From Druceiella hillmani (Eukaryota > Arthropoda > Insecta > Lepidoptera > Hepialidae): 64,000 nt of DNA. Below the pieces are notes generated by a model. It had not been told where the DNA came from, made no database searches, and was given only the letters and a program-made list of their open reading frames with translations. Shown piece after piece: positions 1 to 11,908 of the stretch (position 1 is the first letter of the stretch; every line of letters starts with the position of its first letter). The stretch covers positions 3,755,501-3,819,500 of the forward strand of contig JAYKKI010000132.1 in the NCBI GenBank assembly GCA_039881145.1, written 5' to 3'. A program made the position numbers and the translations under genes.

Positions 1-1924
1 AGTGCTCTTATATGATGATTCAAAGAAGTCATACGTATATGTCATACGTGATATCGTCCAAAGTACTATAATAAAACCAGATATATGATGTAAATTTAAT
101 TAATCGTTACATGGACTAAAACAAGTACATAGATGCTAGAATATGAAATTTAATTTAGTCTTGAAGATATTCGGTTGTGTAATGTATATGTATGGGTATA
201 TGATGAGATAAGGAGACCAAATGTTATCTTTGTCTCTTCGGTGATGGACTACTCCTTTCAAAAGAGACATAAGTTCTAAATAAGAAAGTCAAAAAAATTA
301 AACGAGGTAATCTCTCGAATTTTGTAGGTAACCAGAAAGTGAAATGTAGCTGTCACATTTTTATTCACTAGACAAAATATATTGAATTTTTTTAAGTAGA
401 TTCATTATAAGCGATGCTTATCCCAAAAGTTTTCTAGTTAATACTCATGTAAGCTTGCGCACTAGAGATGTTTAGTCAGGAAAATATTATCCGCATAAAG
501 AAGCTGTGGGATTGCTAAACTATGCAGCGGCTATAAGTAGACTCAACATTATATTCTCAACAAGTCAAGTTAGTAGATATTTACACTTTTAGCCGCACTC
601 AGTTAATTGGCCTCATTGGGTAAAAAGTAGTGAGAACGAACGTGCATGCCAATGAATGAATATGACAATGGTACTCGTAATAAATAGGATAAGAAATTAT
701 TTAATCTTTTGCGAAATGATCAACTCATTTTTATGCTACAAAAATACACCCTCGGACAAAATTAAGAACCCGCCCTATTCTAGTGACCTCATCTTTGATT
801 ATTTTTGTTAAAACTCTTTCGCTAGGAGAGTTTTATGATGAGTGGATAGTTGTTACGACAAATCATTTCAATAGGGTTGATATGTCTTGTTGTTCTTACG
901 ATATTAATAATTTTAAATTTTAATGGGTTTGCTCATATTTGATTTTCTTACTTATCAGTTTGTTTGTTATCATTCCAGTTTGCTAAAGTGAGTTAAGGTA
1001 AATATTTTTCTGTGGTTTTCAAGAGTATTTAGTTTAAAACCATGCCACTAGAAGTAACTTCAGTGTGGGTTTTGTGAACCAGGAATCCAGACAACGTTAT
1101 TTCGTTCGAGTACGTGGTGTGCTTCGAACATTTCAATAAATAATATTTCTTCGGTTTCATTCTAGTATAGAGAATATATTCATGAGGTTTTCCTCAAAAT
1201 TTGTATTATTGTGACTGAATTTATCTTAGACAATGCGTATATATTCCACGTTTAAAAATATTACGTGTGTTTGTGTCATATTTACTTATAATTTAGTTTA
1301 ATTGGTGCTTGTAATTTGGCTCCGTCCAACTACTTGAAGTAATTTGGACGGGGTAGCACCTTAAATGTTTCAATATAATTAGGAAACTAACGTAAAATAT
1401 TGATGCTAATTTAGTTCAAAAATTTTCTGTTCACCATTATTTTCTCGCTAATTATTAACATGGTCTATTTTTACGAAAGAAATCACCAAATTTTAATTTT
1501 TCGAAGGTTTACTTTGACTATACAAATTAGTTACATTCTATCCATACACTTATCTACACTTTATTCTACACTGCTTTATTTTACGATGAAAATCATATCG
1601 GCAAGTAACGTGACATTTTCACATTATTCATCTTTAGCTTACGATTTATAAAATTTTATCTGTAAAAGACAATTGAGTGCATAATCTCAAACAAAATATG
1701 GAACTCAAAAATAAATGACTTTTTTTGTAACAAAAAAAACTATGCAATTAAAATTATATACACAACAGGAATAAAACTTGTTAGTTCAATTTATTGTCAC
1801 TCCTCACCCCTCAAAGCATGAGTGGATTCTCTTCCATCAGTAAACCTAGAAAACATTTTGAGATTTACCATGATCAATCTATAAAGGATTGACCTGGTTG
1901 CTAATAATGTTATCCCACAGTGTC
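1..1924. other. AT-rich noncoding stretch
   Basis: No protein family, RNA gene or ordered repeat is recognised on either strand. The open frames are short and have no conserved motif. Confidence 0.6.
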
Positions 1925-2003
1925 TTAACTGTGTCTCCATTCCACGGAGGAGGAAAGGAAAAGGAAGATCCTTTCCTCCTTGAGGGGGAGGACACACGGT
2001 TAA
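1925..2003. repeat. Imperfect foldback hairpin, arms about 35 bp
   Basis: The left arm begins ttaactgtgtct and continues into ggaggaggaaagg. The right arm reads back as ttaaccgtgtgtcct followed by aaggaggaaagg. The arms meet almost without a loop around 1962-1968. The GGA/TCC-rich core stands out from its AT-rich surroundings. The structure fits a small MITE or foldback relic, but no terminal repeats of a known family or target duplication are visible. Confidence 0.65.
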
Positions 2004-2769
2004 AATTCGTAAACCGATTGAAATTAAGTATATATCTAATATGTTCCGAGTTAAGTCTTCAAAAGATAAAGAATTCTCCCTAAATAAGTATATAGGAGTC
2101 AAGTATACAATATTCAATTTCATTTCATTAACAGTTGCAGTTCGTGCTGCTACTATAGCACCAAACAGTTACATGAAATACAGCTGCATGTTTTCAGTGT
2201 TAAAAGAATAGTATTACTACTATATAACATTATTACTATAAATATAAAGTATTACTATAAATAACATCGTAACTTGTAACAGTAGGAATCCCCTTGTTAA
2301 AAAAGAAAGTTGATATTCAAGCTACGATAATTTCTCGATAATCGCCAATGATCAGTTCGTGGGACAAGTTTGATCGTTGAGTTTCACCGCATACCACAAA
2401 TACCGCACCGCATATACAAGTTTCGTCGATTCATACATGACCTAATATTTAAACTGTTGTTTCAAATTAGCTTATTAACCTTCTAGAGAAATACGTAATT
2501 ATTAAATTTCTAGAAAATAAAGTGAAAAATTGCATATTTAATTACAAGTCGTATTTCTACCAATATACTTTTGTTACATTGAAAAAAAAAATACAACATA
2601 AATTCCATTGTCTTCAATGAGCGACAACGAGGGGAACAAGATTATACTTCCGAAGTAATGTTGAGGTTTTGATTTCGTGTTACTCTAAATAGATCTTTGA
2701 AAATTTAATTTATTTTCCTCTACTTTCTTCTGTATTCTTATATATTTGAAAATTGCAGAAGTTTTCGCC

Positions 2770-2835
<66 letters not shown>

Positions 2836-4024
2836 CGTATTTATATGTATTCTTTTTCAAAGTGACGTAAATTGTGTCCTTCCCTCATCTGTTTGTTTTA
2901 ATCATAGATTTTAAAAACCTAAAAAAAATTGCCTACTTAAATTTGAACTTTTAAAATTAAGTTTTTAAACTACTTCAGATTGTAAGACCCAGATTAGCGT
3001 TGTAAAACTAAGATCGAAGTCTCGCAGCCACTTTCACACCATACATTTTACAACAATGTTATGAATACAAATAAATTTTTAACTAAGCTTTTTCGGTATT
3101 TAAAGAATGTTCCTAGTATCTGTCTTATATACTAAGTAACAAAAACCTTCGTTATTCTTAGTAGGAAGAATAAAAATTATTAGATATCTACAACTGAGAT
3201 AAAAACAAAAATATACTCAAATAATTAAACTAAAAAACAAAAAACTGTCTTCATATACAATAATTATATATCGAATAAAGAATGTTTATAGAATAATAAT
3301 ATAGTTCTAAAAATGACTAATCAAATTAAACATACCTTAAAGAAGTTAGCTTTCCTACTTTAATTTATAAAGCATTTCATTGACATGTCACTTTATATAA
3401 AAAAAAAGCCAAGTTTATAAAAAAAAAATTATACGGAGAAGTGCTGAGGAACAATTCTGTGCTTTACCCGTTATCATAGAAATTATATATATAGAGATAA
3501 AAGCATTCCGTTATTAGGATAACGATAATTGAGGATATAAACACAACCGCGGAGCTTTACTTTTTAAGTATTCCAACACGTATTTGCCATTTTTTGTAAC
3601 CATCTCTGAAAAAAAACCTGACCACAATTTTTTTACTTTCCTACTTATACAACTTTATTGTATCATAAAAAAACTATAAAATACTTCATGTACATTGTTT
3701 AATATTGGCCAATACTATATGTATACTAAAATACGACAAGAACAAATAAGTGCACAAAATAACAATACAAAGAATAAAAAACAGAGTAACAAATGGAAGT
3801 GATTCACAATATACTAACGACTCAAATAGTGTACGGCGAGTAGTGAGATCACAGCTATAAGCAATATTATTGGTATATCACGAATTTGATAAAACACAAA
3901 CCATACTTTTAAACAGACGTTATATTATTCCATTTCATAAAGGAAAACAGAGGTACTGAAACATTTTAAAAATGATTTTGCTGTGGAAAGACGATTTTGA
4001 TCATAATACACCCGATATTTTAAT
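2004..4024. other. AT-rich noncoding stretch with one TA tract
   Basis: Apart from the TA microsatellite at 2774-2824 and scattered homopolymer A runs, nothing coding or structured is recognised. Confidence 0.6.
2774..2824. repeat. (TA)n microsatellite
   Basis: About 25 uninterrupted TA units, followed by a short GTAT-type degenerate edge (tgtatgtatgtacg). Confidence 0.95.
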
Positions 4025-4101
4025 ATGTACCACATCGCGTCTACCTACCCTGGGTTACTAAGGGGTATGTACCACATCGCGTCTACCTACCCTGGGTTAC
4101 T
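4025..4101. repeat. 42-bp tandem duplication, two copies
   Basis: A 35-bp segment beginning atgtaccacatcgcgtctac and ending with ctgggttact occurs at 4025-4059 and again, identical, at 4067-4101. The 7-bp linker gives a 42-bp period. Perfect identity suggests a recent local duplication. Confidence 0.9.
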
Positions 4102-4856
4102 GGGTTAATAACAAAATTGTTCATTACTATTTTCACGGTTTTAAGACTATCAATAATGTGAAGTTTATCGATATCGGTTACTTATTTCCGTGTGATGTCA
4201 TGTTATAATAATACATTTTTTCTATGTTATCTTATTCAGCAAAAGCTTAAAACATAGAATTCATATGTAGAATGAAACCCCAATTCTTTTGAACACCAGT
4301 GTGAGTTGAAACTTAATGTTTTTAATTATAGCGTTGTAATCAAACAATCATCGTTTTTTTTCTGCCCAATTCATAAAAAAGACAGCCCAACAAACTGTAT
4401 TTTATTTATTTACCGATCCTCCGAGATACAAAACTGCAGTTTAATTGAAACAATTCCAATAGTTTTTACGTGATAACCACAAAGGTACGCTGCGTATCAC
4501 ATAAAATGGTTTTATTAACATTTTATTATATATCTAATTTGGGACCACTCTCTGAAAAATTCATAAGTCTATAGTAAATATTGTAAAGCACATAAAATCA
4601 TAAATAAGTATTCAACACGATTTTGAACAATAAAAGAAATAAAATTAAAATTGGTTATGGATTTTCACATGCGAACTCCAACTTTTATACTCTTAGAAAT
4701 ACTACATTTATACATATTATTACGGAGTTTGGTGTTAGCTGTAAAAGGTATTCTATGAATATTAAAAATTTACATCTGAGCTATGAGCTGAAGTTTGACT
4801 AAAGTACGCCTATTTCTCATTAATACCATAAATATAATAATTTTTTGTAAAAACTA
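4102..4856. other. AT-rich noncoding stretch
   Basis: No gene, RNA or repeat is recognised between the tandem duplication and the next TA tract. Confidence 0.6.
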
Positions 4857-4860
4857 GATA

Positions 4861-4926
<66 letters not shown>

Positions 4927-4929
4927 TAC

Positions 4930-4990
<61 letters not shown>
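4857..4990. repeat. (TA)n microsatellite with ACATA/TGTA interruptions
   Basis: About 134 bp of TA with internal acatat and tgtacatacatatgta interruptions, so the tract is almost wholly self-complementary. Confidence 0.95.
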
Positions 4991-4994
<4 letters not shown>

Positions 4995-5024
4995 CAAAAC
5001 ATTCGTATATACTTTTTAAAATAT

Positions 5025-5089
5025 CTAATCGAATCTCTTCATGTGTCGAACTAGCAACTCAATTAAAAATATAATAAAAGTGGAACAAC
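5025..5089. repeat. Left copy of a 65-bp direct repeat flanking a Helitron shard
   Basis: The sequence starts ctaatcgaatctcttcatg and ends tggaacaac. It recurs in the same orientation at 5483-5549 with a handful of substitutions and a two-base length difference. The helicase-like segment lies exactly between the two copies. Confidence 0.8.
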
Positions 5090-5093
5090 AAAC

Positions 5094-5502
5094 CACTCCT
5101 TAATGACAATCAAAAAAGTTTACAACAACGGACCGGATGAACAACAACACTGACGGAATTATTTACTCGCATGCACCAGGCGGCACCGAGAAGTCGTTTC
5201 TAATAAATCTATTGCTGACCGAAATACGTGGTAAACGACACATCGCACTTGCTCTTGCATCATCAGGCATTGCCGTCACACTTCTAGAAGTAGGACGAAC
5301 TGCCCATTCCACTTTAAAACAGCCATTGAATATAGCTGAAGAACAAGATAAAATCTGAAGAGCACCTGGACGGGGTGAACTTCTAAAACAAGCTAAAATC
5401 ATCTTCTGGGACGAATGTACAATGGCACATAACAAATCACTCGAAGCCATGGACAGAATATTACACGACTTGCGAAGAAACTCTGATCGAATTTCTTCAT
5501 GA
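5094..5502 (+). pseudogene. Helitron-type PIF1-like helicase fragment, broken
   Basis: This is a short shard of the helicase domain of a Helitron (rolling-circle transposon) RepHel protein, a DNA-unwinding ATPase. A Helitron-like PLLNDNQ pre-Walker segment lies at about 5094 in another frame. The main frame opens at 5137. It carries a Walker A-like APGGTEKSF (about 5173-5199), in which the usual final glycine before the lysine is a glutamate. It continues through ALASSGIA and GRTAHS, both typical of Helitron helicases, and stops at a TGA (5356-5358). The same frame resumes with GRGELLKQAKIIFWDEC, whose DE pair (about 5410-5415) is the Walker B site, and ends at 5502. About 130 residues remain of a protein normally well over 1000, and no Rep domain is seen. 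The frameshift, stop and altered Walker A indicate a dead copy. Family assignment is confident; function is excluded. Confidence 0.85.
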
Positions 5503-5549
5503 GTCGAAATAGCAACTCAATTAAAAATATTAAAAAAAAATGGAACAAC
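5483..5549. repeat. Right copy of the 65-bp direct repeat
   Basis: The sequence starts ctgatcgaatttcttcatg and ends atggaacaac. It matches 5025-5089 at roughly 57 of 65 positions by eye. It overlaps the last few codons of the open helicase frame, where family resemblance stops. Confidence 0.8.
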
Positions 5550-6839
5550 CCTTTGGCAACCTTTAATTTTTATAACAATCAATTATTAACTAATCAATTA
5601 TGAAATCGCATGGAAAATAGCATCTTATCAAATCGAACAAAGAATTTTCTTTAATTTTTCAAATTGAAATCGAATATCCAATAAAAATAAATTAAAACCT
5701 GGGCGGTTAATTTCTATGAAATTAATAATAATTAGAAAGCCGAAGAAAATAATTAGTTTCAACTTTCCTTTTAAACTTGAAAATTTAGTCGTTTCATGGA
5801 TATTTGCATGTAAATTTCAATCTTAAAACTGTAGTAGATAAGGTACCAAAACATGGGCAGACTAATTGCCTGTACATTGAGTAGTTTAAATAGAAAAGTT
5901 CGATAGATATTTTAAAAGATATTCACTAATTATTCAACAGAAATATTAAAAAATGTTCATTTTTACAGACAATACTTTTGCAGAGAAGGAAATATTTTTA
6001 ATTATTATGCCCATTTCTATTCATTAAACTAAGCACATTTTTGGGAAAATACAATTAATACACATTGCAAATGATAAAAAATTATTTAGATGTTTTAATA
6101 TAAAAGGAAATGAGGAAAGACGTAAATGAAAAAGAATTATTTGTAAGTTCAAACTATCACTAGTTTTGTAAGGTAATTAACCAAAACAAGTATATTTTCT
6201 ATTTATTAATAATGTTTTTTACTTAAATAATATAATATTCCTTTTATCACGGTGGTTATATAAAATAATGTATTATTCTTGCTATCATGATTGTTATAGA
6301 AAAAACCCAGTTGCATCTTTGTCAATATGAGTCATTGTAATATCATATTTAGTTTAATGATCACACAAATAGAAAAAAATTCAATTATTTTAGAATTTAC
6401 GCTGTTTATAGCTTTAGTTAGTCATAAATAAAGTATTGTATTTATATATTATAGTATATAATAGTAACGAAACGCTCTAAAAAGCAAGACGAAGTAGCAA
6501 TTAGAAAATCAAGACGGAATAGTCAAGAAAACGTTATGAGTTGTTGACCAAAGGCAGAGACTACACTCGCCGAAATTATACAAGAATTAGGCAATGGAAT
6601 AGTTAAACAATGTTCCCAGTCAAATCGCCCTTATAAGTCATAGGACATTGAATAGTTTAACTAGTGAAATATGAGGATCAACAAGAATAGTTTCAGGTTG
6701 CTGAAATCTGTGTAAATTTTATTATAAGATATTATAACATTTAAAGAAAGAGGCGTAGGGGAAAATCATCAATAACTCTTCGTTCAAATGTATATTTCAA
6801 AGACAAATAAAATAATAGTAACGAGGCAATAATTCACAA
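5550..6839. other. AT-rich noncoding stretch
   Basis: No coding, RNA or repeat signal is recognised up to the next TA tract. Confidence 0.6.
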
Positions 6840-6847
6840 TGTATATG

Positions 6848-6921
<74 letters not shown>

Positions 6922-6939
6922 CATATTTATATACATATG
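6840..6939. repeat. (TA)n microsatellite
   Basis: About 100 bp of TA with tgta, acata and ttata interruptions at both edges. Confidence 0.95.
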
Positions 6940-9030
6940 GAAATTCTGTGTATTTATATAAGAAACCTTATTCCCATCGATATATGAGAAGGCAAAATGG
7001 AATATCATGTACTACGAATTACAGGTATACAATTAGAAAAAAGTGGAATAAAAGTAGGAATGCTTTAGAACAATTATTAAAGCTGAAATATTTTAAATAT
7101 GTAGTCTAAAATCAGTGCATTCACGTGAAAGCGAAGAAAAATTAAGTATAGCTGTATTGTTATTTTGTTCCTTGGTTTATGTTAAACTAACTGCGACCAC
7201 GACTTTTTTCGCGTTTGGACCTGAAAGAAATATTAAGTCAACTACTTGATTAATACGTATTATAAAATCATAAAAATTATAGAAGAAACTTTTTTCGATA
7301 AATACACTTTATGTTCAAACAATTTATTATTTTTAATTAGTCACTTGCGATGAAATGTAACATATTATCTAAGACCCAAGAAAATCCACCAGTAAAAAGT
7401 TCTGTGAAATCTGTTCATCTATTTCCGCTTGACGAATTAAATAATAAATCGTTTCAGAGACAAAGGGACCAATATTTAAAAAAAGGTATTTTTTTCTTTG
7501 ACTTTTGTAAGGTTCCTCTAAATATTTTTTGTCGTAAATACGATCAATGTAAATGTGCACAAATTCCATGATTTTATTAAATTTACGAATATAAATAAAA
7601 TAGCACGTAACAATCAAAGTAAATTACAAATATTGATCCAGATTGAAATTTTAATTTAACTGAGGAAATATATTAAGAATTTCAAAAATGTCATATGAGA
7701 AACACAACTGACAATGATGTTCCCCCTAGTGGTTCTGCTTGCATTTGGGTTGCTTACTCAAGCACTTACCTCGATCGCATAGCTTCACACTTCACTTCTG
7801 ACCATTTTTATTTCACGAATGTATGTCCTGTTGGAAAATTTAATTGTACGATTTAAAATATTCGTAGTTATTCAATTACCTATGTAGATTATACATTTCT
7901 GTAACTACCACGCGTCGTTGTTATTGAACTAGCGCAAGGTAAACTAATTTTTGAAAATACTAAATTTGTATATCTTCTGATAGAGTGAACCATTTGTAAT
8001 GAAATGAATATTACTTTTACTTGGTCCATGTATCCTGCTAAAAACAACACCCGAATTTATTTATTAGTTCCTAAGCGATGTGTTCATAAATAAATACATA
8101 AAGCAACAGAGTCCAAATAATATTTCGTGCTCTGTTACTTTTTTATGTCTTAATACATAATTTTTTTCTCAAGTAACTCAAATGTACAGACTCACTAATT
8201 CAACAATTGTATTATATACATACATATATATTGACAATATATTCATCTTATACAATACACTTTTTTTTTTAAATCGTACCACTTTTTTCACATTTAAAAG
8301 TTGTCATAAATCATTAACATGAAAATACATTAACCTATATTTTATATTTCTATGTACGTAAAAAATGTGGCAATATTGCACGATTACTCTTAGCGATCGA
8401 TAGTGAATTTGAATTGTCGAACTATCCCTTGAATTGCAATAGCTTTATATTAAAAGGATAAAAAAAGAGAAAGAAATGAGAATTAATTTCAAGGCCTACT
8501 TTGTTTACATTTCGTAAAATAAAATTATTTAAAAATATTTAACAGCAATTCATTATTCCCTCAAATATTAAAGAAAATAAAAAAATATTTTTATTAAGTT
8601 TTAAAATAAAGTTTTCGGAATAACAATTAATACCATGTATTTTTCATTTGTCGTGAAGATAAATTATTATTCACTTCTTGCTAACAAAATGATATTAAAT
8701 TTATTTGCTTGTTTCAAATTCAATCTTAATGAATTATTTATTATTTAATATGGCAACACTCATATATTTCTCCCCGTTAAAATATTTTTGAAAGTTTAAC
8801 TTTGAAGTAACAGTTGATCGGTTTAATGCGTGTCGCTGGTTTCTGTTAAATGATTTGTTGTTGTGATATTGAGTGGAATTACGAATATGTCGTTTTTTAG
8901 TGCTGGTGGAACATGCCATTAGTATATGCCGAAAGCCATTATAATCGCCCTAAGAACTTACATTGAACGTTATCCGACAACTAAGTCTAATTATTATCAA
9001 TGCAATACAGAAAAATAAGCCCATGGTGAC
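6940..9030. other. AT-rich noncoding stretch
   Basis: The only structure noted is a weak 12-bp inverted repeat (aaagcaacagag against ctctgttacttt) at about 8100-8141. No gene is recognised. Confidence 0.55.
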
Positions 9031-9207
9031 CAGCTGTTGAGTTGGGTGGTTTGGGTCATGTTGGGTTGGATTGGATAAGTTTCGGTTTGGCCATGTTTTA
9101 TTGTGTTTAATAATGTTGGGTAGGATTGAGTTATATTAGATTGTGTTGGGTGAGTTTAGATTATGTTGGGTTGGAATATTTTCGGTAATGTTGAATAAGA
9201 TTGGATT
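9031..9207. repeat. Degenerate TTGGG/TTGGA-like array, strongly G/T-rich
   Basis: The plus strand is built of loosely repeated ttggg, ttgga, gttggg and ttagatta-like words, with very few cytosines over about 175 bp. No fixed period is visible, so this is an eroded minisatellite or a G/T-skewed low-complexity array. It does not match the insect telomere unit TTAGG. Confidence 0.6.
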
Positions 9208-10259
9208 ACCTTACGTATATATCATGTGTCTATTTGCTTTTAGATTACTTAAACACGTATATCTCCATTCCACACTTTACTTCGAGCCACACCCATTTAG
9301 TCAATGTATGTGTAATTTTTTATGCGATTTAAAACACATATTGCCTTCTATTGATGTACATAGATATATTTTACATTAAAACAATAAATATGCAATAACG
9401 TGCTATGCATTTAGTTGTTGCTATTATCGTAAAGGAATAGAAATATATTACTGAAAATATTAATTTTGCGTTGAAAAAAAAAATTATGGTAACTCAACTC
9501 ATTCCCTATATTTTTCAATATCTCAATCTTAATTGATTCATTATATTTTACATGATGCGTATCCACAGCTTAGCAGCTTTGGCAGGAATGCGATTCCACG
9601 GAACTCGGCCATTTATCCATTATCACTGATCCTGCATCAACATTTCAATATTTGTGTCCTCAATTAGAATCCTACTTAAAAGGTTGAATTAAAGTCAGTA
9701 ATTTTGAGCATTTTGGAGACCAAACTTTAGACTTCGCTGCTGAAAACGAAAACTTTATAAAAGCTTTGGGAAAAAATAGATATGAATACATTAAACATGA
9801 CGTTAGTTTATTTTTAGTTTGCACGGTTTCGGCCTAAAACATTTAATTATTTTGATATTTTTTTGGATAGAGTCATTATGTATAACTAAAAATAGTTCAG
9901 ACTACACTTTTTCACTGTGTTATATTAGCATACCTGACTTCAATTCAATTTTATCGGGAAGGAAAATAATTTTATGAGAATTAAAAAGAAAAGCTCTCAC
10001 TAATCAATATGTAACGTTTCTGCATAAATTTGTAATAATATGGGGACAAATTTTTATTTAATTTTAAAATTGTTTTAAGTCAGTATTGAAATTAATCTAA
10101 ACATGTGATCACATATAGTAAATAAGGCGTGGATATGAAGTAAATTAAAAATAGATAAATGTAATATATCGCAAACATTTTCATGCATCATTTTTCGACA
10201 TATAAATCAACAAAGTATGAATTGTTAGGAACTGATTCGGTATACGCATTACGTACAAC
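9208..10259. other. AT-rich noncoding stretch with one coding-like patch
   Basis: The frame 9631-9837 (plus) is open apart from a TGA at 9685-9687 and has balanced, coding-like codons, but matches no family I recognise. Nothing else is seen. Confidence 0.45.
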
Positions 10260-10291
10260 CGAAAAAATACGCACCTGTGCGTATTTTTTCG
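10260..10291. repeat. Perfect 15-bp-arm hairpin
   Basis: cgaaaaaatacgcac is followed by a 2-base loop and its exact reverse complement. The right arm ends in a T run, so the structure superficially resembles a terminator. In this eukaryotic, gene-free setting it is better called a small palindrome. Confidence 0.85.
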
Positions 10292-10644
10292 TATTTATTT
10301 TAAATATTAAGCAAACAAATAATAAACCCCTATATTAGTACATTTTAAAAATAGTTATAGCATAAAGAATAATAAAAAATCAAGCCAAAAAATTTAATAA
10401 TGTCGCTATACACAAATAAAAATTAAAAAAATTTAAATGCAGTATAAATTCATAAATATCTAAGTCTTAATTACTTTTCTATTAAACTTTACTTTAGCTT
10501 TATAAAATTTTGCGTATTTTAATTTTTAAAATATTCTCTATTTCAAACAGTATTTATTCCGCCTGATTAAAGATATCTAAAAGAGTAAATATTTTTTTTC
10601 AATATAACACTTATAACACCATGATAAATTACTAAATACAGGCG

Positions 10645-10673
10645 GCCTGAATGAGTATATAACTCATTCAGGC
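10645..10673. repeat. 12-bp-arm perfect palindrome
   Basis: gcctgaatgagt and actcattcaggc are exact reverse complements separated by atata. It lies about 350 bp from the 10260 hairpin. Confidence 0.85.
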
Positions 10674-11600
10674 ATATACTCTATTTAATAGCAAGCCCAC
10701 TCTTGATGATTCTGAGCAAACACAGTCAACACCACAATCAATAAACTTTTGGCCTATCAAGAAAAACACCCTCTATGGAACTATTGCCGAAGTGCGTTCA
10801 TGTCAATACACCGTATTTTATCGCGAAAGTATTTTCTACATTTGTTTTGTAATTGAACGGTACATGTTAATTATTTTACTTTGACTTTGGTGTACTTCAA
10901 GCATAATAAAGAATAAGAGGAAAAGAGCTTTCATGATATTTATAATGGGCTGGTGTCAACTTTTGATTTTGTTTGACAGATCATTTAAAAAACATCAAAA
11001 CCAAATATAGACGTATATAATTAAAAAAGGGTTTTATTAGTGCGCCATAGATTACTCATAATGAAATTTCATCGAAGAAGCTATGGTGATGAAAGTTTTA
11101 GGTACTGTACCAGAAACACCCTATTGAATTGGTTTTACTACTATAAAATATATGAGGTCTTGTAATACATAATCGAAAATGTAGATATTGTCACAATATA
11201 TATTAAGTACTGATCAAAGAATAAATTAATTGTGTGACTCCATACAGGATTTCCATGAAAATTTCCAGATTCCACTGTATTTGAACGCACGTTTGATACA
11301 CGTCAGAATATGGGCTGCGGAACGCGTACTTACAGGATATATAGCCTCAAAAACTAAAAGTGTGTAGACATGGTTCATGTAATCCAATACAAACATTATC
11401 AAACCATTTGAGATATCACGGTAACACAAATTAAACTGAACTTAGCGGACAGAGAGGTAGAGAGAAAGAAAGAAATAGATAAACGATTTTTGTAAACATG
11501 CGATTCGTTTCAGTAATCGATATTCAAATAGAAAAGGTGTTTAAAGCTTAAACATTAAAAATTTTTTCGACATTTCAACTTTATTAATTTCAATCAACGT
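10674..11600. other. AT-rich noncoding stretch
   Basis: A plus-strand frame of about 55 codons after a stop near 10712 is open but has no start codon and no recognisable motif. No other feature is seen. Confidence 0.5.
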
Positions 11601-11908
11601 AAAAATATTGATTTAATATATTTGGCATTAATTTTGTAGAAATTCATTATTCACAATTTAATGAAACTACTTGATGTAGTATTATTTCTACTTTCTTTAG
11701 TTTCTTTATCACGACCTATTCAAACTATCCATTACACTAGATTTTATCTATCAATTACATCTTCAGGTGGGCTATAGCAAAAATCTTTGCTAATAGCCCA
11801 CCTGAAGATGTTGTAATACAAAGAAACCTAGGTTGTGGTAAAGAACTTAAAGTAAGTAGAAATAATACTACATCACGTAGTTTTATTTAAATATAAAAAT
11901 ATTGATTT
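11601..11908. mobile_element. Nested-hairpin repeat, copy A, with 14-bp flanking duplication
   Basis: This is the most complete copy of a family seen three times in the window. The 14-bp word aaaaatattgattt occurs at 11601-11614 and 11895-11908, as a target-site duplication would. Inside, a leader (ttggcattaattttgtaga and following bases) precedes a palindrome. The outer arms, about 57 bp at 11662-11718 and 11830-11888, share the core gatgtagtattatttctact. They enclose a second hairpin (about 11756-11817) with arms around catcttcaggtgggctat and a 4-base loop. No open frame is present, so it would be non-autonomous. Whether it is a foldback element, a MITE or a SINE-like element is not settled: inverted structure argues for a DNA transposon, while the long and variable duplication argues for target-primed insertion. 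Confidence 0.75.

Noticed and set aside
1797..2123. 108-residue minus-strand gene across the foldback
   Set aside because: The frame is open because it runs through the GGA-rich hairpin; no motif is present.
4820..5002. Long Tyr-Ile repeat proteins in TA tracts (also at 6.8, 16.9, 24.2, 25.2, 26.5 and 38.4 kb)
   Set aside because: These are translations of the (TA)n microsatellite, not proteins.
9031..9207. Interstitial telomere repeat
   Set aside because: The words are TTGGG/TTGGA with variable spacing; the insect unit TTAGG is not repeated.
10260..10291. Rho-independent terminator look-alike (hairpin plus T run)
   Set aside because: The setting is eukaryotic with no gene upstream, and the T run is part of the palindrome arm.
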